This document shows positions 1-8,739 of a stretch of 64,000 nt of DNA, piece by piece. Position 1 is the first letter of the stretch. Every line of letters starts with the position of its first letter. The translations under genes and the position numbers were made by a program. Source of the DNA: Aliarcobacter lanthieri (GTDB lineage Bacteria > Campylobacterota > Campylobacteria > Campylobacterales > Arcobacteraceae); NCBI RefSeq assembly GCF_013201625.1, contig NZ_CP053839.1, positions 1,612,001 to 1,676,000 of the forward strand, written 5' to 3'. The notes under the pieces are model-generated. The model ran no database searches. It was not told where the DNA came from and was given only the letters and a program-made list of their open reading frames with translations.

Positions 1-575
1 TGTTTTGCAGTTGCTCGTGAGACTTTTTCTCCAAAATATTTTTTTACAATATAAAGTGCCATATCAATACCCGCAGAGATTCCAGCACTAGAAATAATAT
101 TTTTATCTTCAATAAAGTGTTTATCTCTACAAACTTTCACATTTTTAAACTCTTCTTCCATTCTTTGTAAACTTTTCCAATGAGTTGTAGCTTGTACTCC
201 TTCAAGAAGTTTTGCATTTGCTAAAATAAGAGAACCTGTACAAACAGAACTTAAAAGCTCTACCTCTTTTGATTTTTGCTTTACAAAATCTAAAACTTTT
301 TCATCATACATAAGTTTTCTTGTTCCCATTCCACCTGGAACTATCAAAATATCAAGTTTTGGGCAATCTTCAAAATCAAAATCTGGTATTATTTTCATAT
401 TCCCTTTTGTAAAAATCACTTCTTTTTTAATAGAGATAAGCTTTACATCAAAAGGAGAAAGAGTTTCTGCCCTCTTCATTTCATCAAGTCTAGTTACACT
501 TAAAACTTCAAATGGTCCACAAAAATCTAAAACTTCTATATCATGAAAAACAAAAACACCAACAACTTTTTGCAT
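1..575 (-). CDS. DJ-1/PfpI (ThiJ) family protein, 3' end cut by the window edge
   Basis: About 191 residues are visible and the frame stays open to base 1, so the C-terminus is missing. The fold is the class I glutamine-amidotransferase-like DJ-1/PfpI type: a PGGMGTRK turn near residue 80 and the nucleophile-elbow motif SVCTGS with Cys at about residue 112, followed by a THW motif as in isonitrile-hydratase-like and AraC-sensor-like members. The ATG at 575 has an AAGG ribosome site about seven bases upstream. The substrate cannot be read from sequence; members include amidases, glyoxalases and stress chaperones. It is transcribed away from the pst genes and shares their 156-base upstream gap. 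Confidence 0.8.
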   Translation of the reverse strand, partial: MQKVVGVFVFHDIEVLDFCGPFEVLSVTRLDEMKRAETLSPFDVKLISIKKEVIFTKGNMKIIPDFDFEDCPKLDILIVPGGMGTRKLMYDEKVLDFVKQKSKEVELLSSVCTGSLILANAKLLEGVQATTHWKSLQRMEEEFKNVKVCRDKHFIEDKNIISSAGISAGIDMALYIVKKYFGEKVSRATAK

Positions 576-731
576 CAGATTACCTTTTTATAATATTAAA
601 TTATTTTATCATAGTTTTGATATACTCTTGTCCATTTTGGATATATAGGCTTAAGGTTTAAGCAACAAAGATCTTTTCCAAATCTCTTCTTTGTCTTCTT
701 ATCCAATTTCTAATATTAAAAAGGAATTGAA

Positions 732-1550
732 ATGAAAAAATTGATTTTATCAATCTTTGTATTTTTTGTTTGTTTTTCAAATGCGAATGATGATTTAAAA
801 CCATTTGAAAATTTAAAAGGTACATTAAATATTGCTGGAGGAACTGCACATATTGCTTCAGAAAAAGAAGCCATGAAAAATATTATGCAAACTTATCCAC
901 AAATTACAATGACAATTGCTGGTGGAGGAACTGGTGTTGGAATAAAACAAGTAACTGAAGGTTTAGTTGATATTGCAAATGCTGGACGAGCACCTAAAAA
1001 AGATGAAATTGAAAGAGGAAATCTACAAAGTTTTATCTTTGCAATGGACGGAATAGCTGTTATTGTAAACAATGACTTAAATACAAAAAACCTAACAACA
1101 CAACAATTAATCGATATCTTTACTGGAAAAGTAAAATCATTTGAAGAATTAGGACTAAATGGTGGGAAAATAAACCTTTATGTAAGAGATTCTTCAAGTG
1201 GAACAATGGAAGTATTTACAAGTGAAGGTATAAAAAAAGCTGAAATTTCTCAAGATGCAAAAGTTGTAGCTTCAAATGCAGCTATGAAAACAGCAGTATT
1301 ATCTGATAAAAATGGTATTGGATTTATCTCTTTTGGTACAGTTGATGATAGTGTGAAAGCCATTTGTATTGATGATAAATGTCCAAGTATTGAAACTATC
1401 TTAAGTGGAGATTACCATATTTCAAGAGGATTATACATGGTTACAAAGGGTGAACCAAAACCTTTGGCTAAAGCATTTATAAACTATATGAAAAGCGATA
1501 GTGGTGCAAAAATCACAAATAAACTCGGATTAATTCCTTATCAAAAATAG
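732..1550 (+). CDS. pstS: Phosphate ABC transporter periplasmic binding protein PstS
   Basis: A 272-residue secreted binding protein. The first 18 or so residues form a typical signal peptide (MKKL..., ending SNAN). The mature part has the PstS-like loops GGGTGVGIKQVTEG, near residue 62, and RDSSSGTMEVF, near residue 150; the serine/threonine-rich SSGT loop is where this family holds phosphate. It delivers phosphate to the PstCA membrane channel. An AAGGA ribosome site lies just before the ATG. It is the first gene of pstSCAB, with only three bases to pstC. No phoU or phoBR is next to it, so regulation cannot be read from this locus. It is shorter than the Escherichia coli protein (about 345 residues) but normal for the short PstS group. 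Confidence 0.9.
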   Translation: MKKLILSIFVFFVCFSNANDDLKPFENLKGTLNIAGGTAHIASEKEAMKNIMQTYPQITMTIAGGGTGVGIKQVTEGLVDIANAGRAPKKDEIERGNLQSFIFAMDGIAVIVNNDLNTKNLTTQQLIDIFTGKVKSFEELGLNGGKINLYVRDSSSGTMEVFTSEGIKKAEISQDAKVVASNAAMKTAVLSDKNGIGFISFGTVDDSVKAICIDDKCPSIETILSGDYHISRGLYMVTKGEPKPLAKAFINYMKSDSGAKITNKLGLIPYQK

Positions 1551-1553
1551 TTT

Positions 1554-2390
1554 ATGCACTTTTTATTTAATTTTGGGCTTGTTATATCAGTTTTTATAAC
1601 AAGCTCTTTAATCATATTTATAGTAGTTTTTTTACTATATTTTTCTCTTCCACTAATAAACTCTGGGCATTTTCTAGAGTTTTTTACTTTTAGATGGGAA
1701 GAGCAGAAAAATCTTTTTGGTTTAATGCCAATGATTTTAGGAACAGTTTATATAAGTGTTTTAGCTACACTATTCGCCACAATTATGAGTTTCTCTTTTG
1801 CTTCACTTATGGCATTTTTTCTACCAAAAAATATCTCTAGTTTTTTAAATAAATTTATGCTATTTTTATCAGGAGTTCCAACAGTTTTATATGCTTTCAT
1901 AGCTATATTTTTACTTGTTCCTTGGCTAAATGATATTTTAGATGGTAATGGTTTTAGTATCTTAACTGCTTCTTTTGTACTTAGTTTTGTCGTACTTCCA
2001 ACTATGACTATTATTTTATACAATACATTTATTTCAACTTCAAAAAAAGCAATCTTTGCTGCAAAATCTTTAGGAGCAACAAAAGAAGATATTTTTTTTG
2101 AGTTAGTTTTAAAACAATCCAAAAAAGGTATTTTAAGTGCAATTATTTTAGGCTTTGCAAGAGCAGTTGGTGATACTATGATAGCTTTGATGATAGCTGG
2201 CAATACTTTAAAAACTCCAAGTTCTATTTTAGATAGTGCTAGAACTTTAACTTCTCATATTGCACTTATAAATGCAAATGATTATGAATCAATAGCTTTT
2301 AAAGCTATATTTTTATGTGGCTTACTACTTTTAATATTCTCTTTTTTGACTGTAATTAGCCTAAAAATAATCAATAGAGAAGAAAAATGA
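1554..2390 (+). CDS. pstC: Phosphate ABC transporter permease PstC
   Basis: A 278-residue inner-membrane protein with about six hydrophobic segments. The binding-protein-dependent permease (EAA) loop, AAKSLGATKEDIFFELVL, sits at roughly residues 165-185 and is followed by GFARAVGDTM, the PstC/PstA-type continuation. With PstA it forms the phosphate channel energised by PstB. The gene starts three bases after pstS and overlaps pstA by four bases (ATGA), so the operon is tightly coupled in translation. Confidence 0.9.
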   Translation: MHFLFNFGLVISVFITSSLIIFIVVFLLYFSLPLINSGHFLEFFTFRWEEQKNLFGLMPMILGTVYISVLATLFATIMSFSFASLMAFFLPKNISSFLNKFMLFLSGVPTVLYAFIAIFLLVPWLNDILDGNGFSILTASFVLSFVVLPTMTIILYNTFISTSKKAIFAAKSLGATKEDIFFELVLKQSKKGILSAIILGFARAVGDTMIALMIAGNTLKTPSSILDSARTLTSHIALINANDYESIAFKAIFLCGLLLLIFSFLTVISLKIINREEK

Positions 2391-3259
2391 ATAGAAAGAT
2401 CATAATTTTACTTTTCTTTTTAATAAGCTTGATCTCTTTAGTAATTTTATCAATATTTTTTATATTTGTTTTTTACAAAGGATTAAATATTTTCTCTTTA
2501 GAAATTATTTTTGATAATGTTCCCATTTTAGATGCAGTTTTATTAAAACAAAGAGTTTTTGATGGAATTTTCAATGCAATCATAGGTTCACTTTTTGTTT
2601 CACTTTTAGCAATAATATTTGCTTTGCCTTTAGGGTTTTTAAGTGGAGTTTTTATTGCAATATTTGCTTCAAAAAAAATTAAAGAAGTTTTTAGTTTTTC
2701 TTATGAGCTACTAGCTTTTGTACCATCTATTGTAATAGGACTTTTTGGTTTATCTGTTACAATATATTTACATAAGATATTTTTTGAAGATTTATATACT
2801 TGCCTCTTAATATCTTCTATTTGTCTTGCTATTTTAATAATTCCATATATTGTAAAGATGACGGAACAAGCTTTATATTCAATCCCATATAAAATCAAAA
2901 ATTCAGCTTTAAATTTAGGAGCTACAAAGTATCAAAACCTTTTTTTATTGCAACTTCCATATATTAGTAAACAACTATTTAGTAGTATAGTTTTGGCTAT
3001 TGGAAGAGCTGTTGAAGATACAGCTGTTATTATGATGACTGGTGCTGTTGCTATGGCAGCAATACCTAGTTCAGTTTTTCAAAAATATGAAGCAATACCA
3101 TTTTTTATATTTTATATCTCATCACAATATCAAGATATTTATGAGTTAAACAAAGGTTATGTAGCAGCTATGATACTTCTTTTTGTATCTTTAAGTTTGT
3201 TTATTTTTGCTTTTGTTATACAAAAATTAGCCCTAAAAAGGAGTGGAAAATTTGAATAA
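2387..3259 (+). CDS. pstA: Phosphate ABC transporter permease PstA
   Basis: A 290-residue inner-membrane permease, the second half of the phosphate channel. Five to six transmembrane segments are visible. The EAA loop reads NSALNLGATKYQNLFLLQLP and is followed by AIGRAVEDTA; the acidic residue after GRAV is typical of PstA/PstC. The start ATG overlaps the pstC stop (ATGA), and the 3' end overlaps the start of pstB by a few codons. A short periplasmic loop after the first membrane helix and the MTGAVAMAAIPSS segment near the C-terminal third agree with PstA. Confidence 0.9.
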   Translation: MNRKIIILLFFLISLISLVILSIFFIFVFYKGLNIFSLEIIFDNVPILDAVLLKQRVFDGIFNAIIGSLFVSLLAIIFALPLGFLSGVFIAIFASKKIKEVFSFSYELLAFVPSIVIGLFGLSVTIYLHKIFFEDLYTCLLISSICLAILIIPYIVKMTEQALYSIPYKIKNSALNLGATKYQNLFLLQLPYISKQLFSSIVLAIGRAVEDTAVIMMTGAVAMAAIPSSVFQKYEAIPFFIFYISSQYQDIYELNKGYVAAMILLFVSLSLFIFAFVIQKLALKRSGKFE

Positions 3260-3929
3260 ACCTATACTAATAATAGAAAATCTAAATCTATTTTATGATA
3301 AAAAACAAATTTTAAAAAACTTGAATTTAGATATTTTGGAAAATTCAATAACTGCTATTAGTGGACCTAGTGGAATTGGAAAAAGTTCACTACTTCTTGT
3401 TTTAAATCAAATGATAAAAGAATGTGAAAATGCAAGTTTTGATGGGAAAATAACTTTCTTTGAAGATGAAAAAGAGATAAATATATGCTCTTTAGCTTCA
3501 AAAGAACTTCCAGTTTTGCGAAAGAAAATAGTTTATGTAAGCCAACACCCTGATATTTTACCTTTTTCTATTTTTGAAAATATTTATTTTCCTCTGAAAC
3601 TTCAAGGAGTAAAAAAAGATATAGCAAAACCTATTATAATTGAAGCTTTAAAACAAGTTCATATATATGATGAAGTAAAAGATAGATTAGATGAAAATGC
3701 AAATCTACTTTCAGGTGGACAACAGCAAAGGCTGATATTAGCAAGAGCCTTAGTTTTAAAACCAAAAGTTTTACTTCTTGATGAACCAACAGCTTCATTA
3801 AATGAAGAGTTGGCTCTAAAAATAGAAGAGTTATTACTTAAAATTAAAAAAGATACAACTATTGTAATGATTTCTCACTTTAAATCACAAGTTTTAAAGA
3901 TTGCAGATTATATACTTCCTTTAGAGTAA
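3252..3929 (+). CDS. pstB: Phosphate ABC transporter ATPase PstB (TTG start)
   Basis: The cytoplasmic ATPase of the Pst system, about 225 residues. All ABC motifs are present: Walker A GPSGIGKSS, Q-loop YVSQHP, signature LSGGQQQR, Walker B VLLLDEP and switch histidine ISHF. Walker A has Ile where PstB usually has Cys, and the protein is some 25 residues shorter than E. coli PstB, so another anion cannot be excluded; the operon context argues for phosphate. I place the start at TTG 3252, eight bases after an AAGGAG ribosome site (3238-3243). The in-frame GTG at 3243 overlaps that site and is unlikely to be used. The gene overlaps the pstA stop. Confidence 0.88.
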   Translation: MNKPILIIENLNLFYDKKQILKNLNLDILENSITAISGPSGIGKSSLLLVLNQMIKECENASFDGKITFFEDEKEINICSLASKELPVLRKKIVYVSQHPDILPFSIFENIYFPLKLQGVKKDIAKPIIIEALKQVHIYDEVKDRLDENANLLSGGQQQRLILARALVLKPKVLLLDEPTASLNEELALKIEELLLKIKKDTTIVMISHFKSQVLKIADYILPLE

Positions 3930-3937
3930 TAAATTTT

Positions 3938-5296
3938 TTAAACTTTCCATCCACCACCTAAAGCTTTATATAGTTCAACACTTAAAATTAATCTTTTTAA
4001 TTTCAGTTGAACTGAGATATCTTTTGCACTATATAGATTTCTTTGAGTATCAAGTAACTCCATCATAGTTGTAGCACCTACTTTATATTGTGCAAGAGAA
4101 AGATTAAGTGCTAGTTCTGACTGTTCTAATTCTTTATTTTGTAATTGTATTTGTCTATCAATATTTTCTATATTTCTTAAAGCAATATCAACTTCCCAAA
4201 ATGCATTAATAATAGCTTTTCTATAATTTATAAGCATTTCTTCATATTCTGCTTTAGATAAATCATAATTTGCACTAAGCTTTCCACCATAAAAAATAGG
4301 AATTTTTAATGATGATAATAAAGTATATATTGGTTTATCAAAAATATTTGAAAATTTTTCTGCATTTGTACCTAAACCTCCAACTAAATTTAAGCTAGGG
4401 AACATTTCAGCTCTTGCAACATCAATATTTGCATTTGCACTTTTCATTAAAGCTTCAGCCTGTGCAATATCTGGTCTTCTTAGTAATAATTGAGATGGAA
4501 GACCTGATGATATATTTGGTATTTGTATATCATCTAATGTTATTTTATTTACTTCTAAATTACTAGTTTTTGCTAAAAGTGTAGATAGTACTTTATTTGA
4601 CTCATCTAGCTCTTTTTCTAACTCAACTAAAAATTGTTGTTGTTGTAAAAATAAAATCTCTTGTTGAGTAAGTTCAAGTTTAGTAGAAGCTCCTAAATCA
4701 TACTTAGATTGTATTAGTTCAAATAACTCTTTTGCTGTTTTAAGATTTAACTTTGCAATATTAATCTTATCATTTAATGCAACAATATTTAAATAAACCA
4801 TAGTAACATTTGATATCATACTTAATTCTACTTCATCTTTTTGAAATATAGTAGCTTTTAGATTTTCACTAGCACTTTCATAGAAAGCTCTATTCTTACC
4901 CCAAAAATCGATTTCATAACTTATTTCTAAATTTGAACCAAAATTATTTGTATTTCCATTATGATTTAAACTACCTTTTCTTGAAGCATCTAAACTTCCA
5001 CCAATTTGTGGATATAAATCTGCTCCAGCTATTTTTGCTTTTGCTCTTGCTTGTTTTATTCTATTTATAGCAACTTGTAAATCTAGGCTATCATTTTTTG
5101 CTTGTAATATCAAAGAGTCCAATTCTATACTTCCAAAACTCTGCCACCAAGTTTGGCTAATCTCTTTTTGACTATCTTCAAAACTTATATTCCACTCATT
5201 TGGTAAAGATATTGTTTGTATATCTTCTAAATTATTCTTAGAGCTACATCCAACAACTAGTAAAGATAAAGTTATCATATAAAAATATTTACTCAT
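3938..5296 (-). CDS. Outer-membrane efflux lipoprotein, NodT/TolC family
   Basis: A 452-residue outer-membrane channel lipoprotein: signal sequence with lipobox LVVGC (lipidated Cys17), then two repeated outer-membrane-efflux domains rich in long amphipathic helices. The GLPSQLLLRRPDI motif, near residue 270, is a hallmark of the NodT subfamily. It should form the outer-membrane duct of the MacAB-type pump encoded directly upstream. The ATG at 5296 has a GGAGAG ribosome site and lies one base beyond the macB stop; an in-frame ATG at 5308 overlaps that ribosome site and is rejected. Last gene of the three-gene operon; it converges on pstB with only eight bases between them. Confidence 0.9.
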   Translation of the reverse strand: MSKYFYMITLSLLVVGCSSKNNLEDIQTISLPNEWNISFEDSQKEISQTWWQSFGSIELDSLILQAKNDSLDLQVAINRIKQARAKAKIAGADLYPQIGGSLDASRKGSLNHNGNTNNFGSNLEISYEIDFWGKNRAFYESASENLKATIFQKDEVELSMISNVTMVYLNIVALNDKINIAKLNLKTAKELFELIQSKYDLGASTKLELTQQEILFLQQQQFLVELEKELDESNKVLSTLLAKTSNLEVNKITLDDIQIPNISSGLPSQLLLRRPDIAQAEALMKSANANIDVARAEMFPSLNLVGGLGTNAEKFSNIFDKPIYTLLSSLKIPIFYGGKLSANYDLSKAEYEEMLINYRKAIINAFWEVDIALRNIENIDRQIQLQNKELEQSELALNLSLAQYKVGATTMMELLDTQRNLYSAKDISVQLKLKRLILSVELYKALGGGWKV

Positions 5297-5297
5297 T

Positions 5298-7268
5298 TTA
5301 CTCTCCATTTAATGCTACAACTGGATCTAATTTAGAAGCTTTACTTGCAGGAATATATCCAAAAATAAGCCCAGTAATAACTGCACTTAAAAATGCTATT
5401 AAAATAGCTTTTACTGAAAAAATCAACTCAATATCAAAAGATATCAAAGCTGCGCCTATTATTATTGCTACAATAACTCCAGCAACTCCACCAATTAAAG
5501 ATACTAAAACTGCTTCAGTTAAAAATTGTCTTTTTATATCACTTTGTCTTGCACCTGTTGCCATACGAATACCTATCTCCTTTGTTCTCTCTTTTACAGA
5601 CATAAGCATAATATTCATAATACCTATTCCACCAACTATTAAAGATATACTTCCAATTAAAGTTATTAAAAGATTTTGTTCTTTATTTGCCTCTTTTTGC
5701 GCTTGAATTTTTGATGGATTATTATTTATACGAAAATCATCAGCACCTCTAATATTTTTTAGTGTTCTTGTCATATCTTCTACTGTTTCATTTGCAAGAT
5801 TATAATCTTTAATATATATCTGAATAGATCGAGGTTCAATTTTATTATCTAGTTGTCTAGTTCCAAGAGTAAAAGGTAAAACTATCATATCATCATCTTC
5901 TTTATCTCCACTATAAGCTGCCATTTCTCCCAATTCACCAATAACTCTAAAAGGAATATTATTTACAAGGATATATTCACCTATATAAGATTCCTCACCA
6001 AAAAGTTTTTCTCTTACAACTTTCCCTAAAACAGCTACTTTTGCTAAATTCTTTTCATCTTCTTTTGTAAAGAATTCACCGTTTACAATCTCCCAATTAA
6101 ATATTTTTAACCCATTTTCATTTGTCATTAAAGCAAAAGCACCTACATTTACATTACCAAATTTTATAGATACTGAAGTACCTCTTGCAGGTGTTGTAAA
6201 CTCTACATTATCTACTTTATCTATTGCTTCAACATCACTTAAAGTAAGAGTTCTTTCTACTCCTGTAACTTTATCAATATCTGGCCAAATAGATATACGA
6301 TTAACATCACCAAAAGTTTCCATCTGCTTTAAAGCTTTTTGACTAGTAGCCTTTCCAACTCCCATAAGTACAATAACAGCACAAACTCCAATAATAATTC
6401 CAAGCAATGTAAGTAAAGTTCTAAAACGATTTACCCAAAGTGTTTTCCATGCACTAATAATAGATTCATTAATTTCTGCTAATAGTGAACTATCTTTTTT
6501 AACTCCCTCTTTCATATGTTCTATAAAATCTCTTTTTTCAAAAGTATTTTTAGAATTTATAATCTCATAAGAGCTATTTTTACTATCTTCAATAATAAGC
6601 CCATCACTTATACGAACTATTCTTTGAGCTTGAGAAGCAACTTGAGAATCATGAGTAATTAATATAATAGTATGTCCAGCACTTGCTAGCTCTTTTAAAA
6701 GTTCCATAACTTCAATACCACTTTTACTATCCAATGCTCCTGTTGGTTCATCAGCTAATATTATATATCCTCCATTTACCAAAGCTCTTGCAATAGATAC
6801 TCTTTGTTGCTGCCCTCCAGAAAGCTGATTTGGATAGTGGCTTTTTCTTTGTTCTAAACCTAAACGTTGTAAAAGCTCATTTGTTTTTCTTTCTCTATCT
6901 TCAAAATCTGTTCCTTTGTAAATTGCTGGAACTTGAATATTGTGATTTGTATCTAAAGTTGGTATTAGATGATATCCTTGGAATACAAATCCAAAAGCTT
7001 CCCTTCTAAGATATGCTAACTCATCAGCTTTAAAATTTGATATATTTTTCCCAGCAAATAAATACTCTCCACTACTTGCTTTATCTAAACATCCCAAAAT
7101 ATTCATCAAAGTAGACTTTCCAGAACCAGAAGTTCCTACTATTGCTACAAATTCTCCAGTATAAATAGATAAATCTATCCCATGTAATACTTTATGAATA
7201 GGTGTTCCATTTTCTCCACCATAAGATTTACAAATATTTTTTAGTTCAATTAGTGGAGTTTCTACCAT
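5298..7268 (-). CDS. macB: MacB-type ABC exporter, fused ATPase-permease
   Basis: A 656-residue inner-membrane protein. The N-terminal ATPase (about 1-240) carries Walker A GTSGSGKST (45-53), signature LSGGQQQR and Walker B ILADEPTGALD. A transmembrane helix near 285-305 leads to a periplasmic MacB_PCD domain, and three more helices follow in the FtsX-like C-terminal part. MacB pumps couple ATP hydrolysis to moving periplasmic substrates (macrolides, siderophores, peptides) through an adaptor and an outer-membrane channel, both encoded beside it. It overlaps macA by seven bases. The putative ECF promoter before macA suggests iron-linked expression and hence possible siderophore export, as for PvdRT-OpmQ. 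Confidence 0.92.
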   Translation of the reverse strand: MVETPLIELKNICKSYGGENGTPIHKVLHGIDLSIYTGEFVAIVGTSGSGKSTLMNILGCLDKASSGEYLFAGKNISNFKADELAYLRREAFGFVFQGYHLIPTLDTNHNIQVPAIYKGTDFEDRERKTNELLQRLGLEQRKSHYPNQLSGGQQQRVSIARALVNGGYIILADEPTGALDSKSGIEVMELLKELASAGHTIILITHDSQVASQAQRIVRISDGLIIEDSKNSSYEIINSKNTFEKRDFIEHMKEGVKKDSSLLAEINESIISAWKTLWVNRFRTLLTLLGIIIGVCAVIVLMGVGKATSQKALKQMETFGDVNRISIWPDIDKVTGVERTLTLSDVEAIDKVDNVEFTTPARGTSVSIKFGNVNVGAFALMTNENGLKIFNWEIVNGEFFTKEDEKNLAKVAVLGKVVREKLFGEESYIGEYILVNNIPFRVIGELGEMAAYSGDKEDDDMIVLPFTLGTRQLDNKIEPRSIQIYIKDYNLANETVEDMTRTLKNIRGADDFRINNNPSKIQAQKEANKEQNLLITLIGSISLIVGGIGIMNIMLMSVKERTKEIGIRMATGARQSDIKRQFLTEAVLVSLIGGVAGVIVAIIIGAALISFDIELIFSVKAILIAFLSAVITGLIFGYIPASKASKLDPVVALNGE

Positions 7269-8437
7269 TGCAATCTCGAAGAAGCTTTTTGATTTTCTAT
7301 TTTTGTTACAATTTGCTCATTTTCTTTTATTCCATCTAATACTTCACCATAAATTCTATCTTTTATACCTATTTTTACAACTCTTTCTTCTATTTTGTCA
7401 TTTACAAAAACTTTTGCTAAATAAGTTCCATCTCTTTGTTCTTTTAATGTATAAAGAGGTACTAATAATACGTCATTTGCAAAAGATTCTACAAAAAATA
7501 CTTGAGCAGACATTTGACTCATTAAACTATTATCACTATTTTCTATATCAAAAAGTGCTGTATAAAGTACTACTTTTGTACTTGTTGCTTCTTTTTGTTC
7601 ATCATCTTGCCCACTTTGAACAGGAGCTGGAAGTATTTGTTGTAATTTTCCTTTCCAAGTACGAAGTTCTCCTTTTTCATCTTTTAAACCTAAAGTAGTA
7701 AAATATATGTCCATACCTATTTTAAGTTTTCCTATATCTGCTTCAGAAACTTCAGTCCAAACAGTCATTTTAGATAAATCTGCAACTCTTAATAATTTTG
7801 GAGTTTGATAAGTTGCATTTAAAGTTTGCCCCTCTTTTGCACTCAATGATACAACTGTTCCATCCATTGGAGCATATATTTTTGTATATCCAAGTAATGC
7901 TTCATTTCCTTGAAGAGTTGATTTTGCACCTTTAATTTGTGCCTCTAAACTTTTTATTTTTGCATGTGCCATCTTTAAATTTGCTTGTGCTATTTGTACA
8001 TCTTCTAGTTTTGTAGCATTACTTTTTAATAATTGTTCTTGTCTTGTAGCTTGAAAACTTGCTAATTCAAAAGCAGCCTTTTGTTCTATTAGGTGTGCAT
8101 TTAGGTTTTCTAAACTTGCTCTATCAGTTTGTACTGTTGCACTTTGTATGCTAGGATCAATTTCTACTAATAAATCACCTTTTTTTACTATATCACCAGC
8201 TTTTACATGTATTTTCTCAATTTGTCCAGAAACTTGTGCTCCAATATCAACATAATTATGAGGTTGCAAAACACCTAGAGCAGATACAACATTTTTTATA
8301 TCTCCTTTTACTACTTCTTCACTTTTTACTATTTCGACTGTACGAAAAAAGCCATACCAAATTAAAAAAGATATTAAAACTAAACTAATTGATAAGATAA
8401 TATACTTTTTTGTTTTCTTTAAATATTTATTAGACAT
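7262..8437 (-). CDS. macA: MacA-type periplasmic adaptor (HlyD family)
   Basis: A 391-residue membrane-fusion protein that links MacB to the outer-membrane factor. One N-terminal anchor helix (about 12-31) is followed by the lipoyl/barrel-sandwich half-motif (DIGAQVSGQIEKIHVKAGD), a long alpha-hairpin coiled coil (about 95-170), the second lipoyl half (IYAPMDGTVVSL) and beta-barrel and membrane-proximal domains. First gene of the macA-macB-OMF operon. The 5' region holds a Fur-like motif and a two-block ECF-type promoter motif, also found before the PepSY operon and both TonB receptors in this window. Confidence 0.9.
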   Translation of the reverse strand: MSNKYLKKTKKYIILSISLVLISFLIWYGFFRTVEIVKSEEVVKGDIKNVVSALGVLQPHNYVDIGAQVSGQIEKIHVKAGDIVKKGDLLVEIDPSIQSATVQTDRASLENLNAHLIEQKAAFELASFQATRQEQLLKSNATKLEDVQIAQANLKMAHAKIKSLEAQIKGAKSTLQGNEALLGYTKIYAPMDGTVVSLSAKEGQTLNATYQTPKLLRVADLSKMTVWTEVSEADIGKLKIGMDIYFTTLGLKDEKGELRTWKGKLQQILPAPVQSGQDDEQKEATSTKVVLYTALFDIENSDNSLMSQMSAQVFFVESFANDVLLVPLYTLKEQRDGTYLAKVFVNDKIEERVVKIGIKDRIYGEVLDGIKENEQIVTKIENQKASSRLQW

Positions 8438-8467
8438 TCTATTTTGATTTTCCTTTACTATAATTCT

Positions 8468-8480
8468 AAGAATTGTTCTC
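8468..8480. promoter_or_regulatory. Fur-box-like site upstream of macA
   Basis: The 13-mer AAGAATTGTTCTC matches the window-wide pattern GAGAATTGNTATC at most positions and contains the inverted halves AAGAA/TTCTC. It lies 31 bases upstream of macA, just downstream of the candidate -10 block. Fur binding is inferred from similarity to the general GATAATnATTATC box. Confidence 0.4.
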
Positions 8481-8490
8481 TACTTAGTAA

Positions 8491-8516
8491 GACGAAAAAA
8501 TATAAAAAAAAGGACA
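8491..8516 (-). promoter_or_regulatory. Candidate FecI-type ECF promoter of macAB-OMF (site A)
   Basis: On the minus strand TGTCC (8516-8512) is followed by a 17-base T-rich spacer and CGTC (8494-8491), continuing TTACTAAG. The same arrangement precedes three other iron-related units in this window. It is the -35/-10 layout expected for ECF sigma factors, and two FecI-like sigma genes are encoded nearby. No transcription start was measured. Confidence 0.55.
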
Positions 8517-8593
8517 AAATTTTACTGATTTTTATAAATTTTTTTATATTTTATCGTTTGATGTTTAAATTTGTAACAAATTTTAAATAAATA

Positions 8594-8713
8594 TACCTTT
8601 AGGGATGAATTTCAAGGAAAAAGAAAGAAGATTTCTTAACTTTAGCTCCTAATCTAAATTGATGTTAAGAAATATGAAAATAAAACAAACCTTGAAATCC
8701 ACCCTTAAAGGTA
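8594..8713. repeat. Foldback (nested inverted-repeat) element, about 120 bp
   Basis: Outer arms at 8594-8617 and 8690-8713 are near-perfect inverted repeats of about 24 bases (ends TACCTTTA / TAAAGGTA), with one bulge and a few mismatches. A second perfect 10-base inverted repeat lies inside: ATTTCTTAAC (8631-8640) and GTTAAGAAAT (8664-8673). There is no open reading frame. The TA-bounded termini would suit a small MITE-like element; a structured RNA at the 3' end of the PepSY operon is the alternative. Confidence 0.6.
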
Positions 8714-8716
8714 CAC

Positions 8717-8739
8717 AAAAGAGAGATTAACTCTCTTTT
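8717..8739 (-). terminator. Terminator overlapping the end of the PepSY operon
   Basis: AAAAGAGAG (8717-8725), a five-base loop, then CTCTCTTTT (8731-8739). On the minus strand the stem runs out through TTTT. It includes the stop codon of the last gene. The AAAGAGAG/CTCTCTTT stem recurs at two other terminators in the window. Confidence 0.65.
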
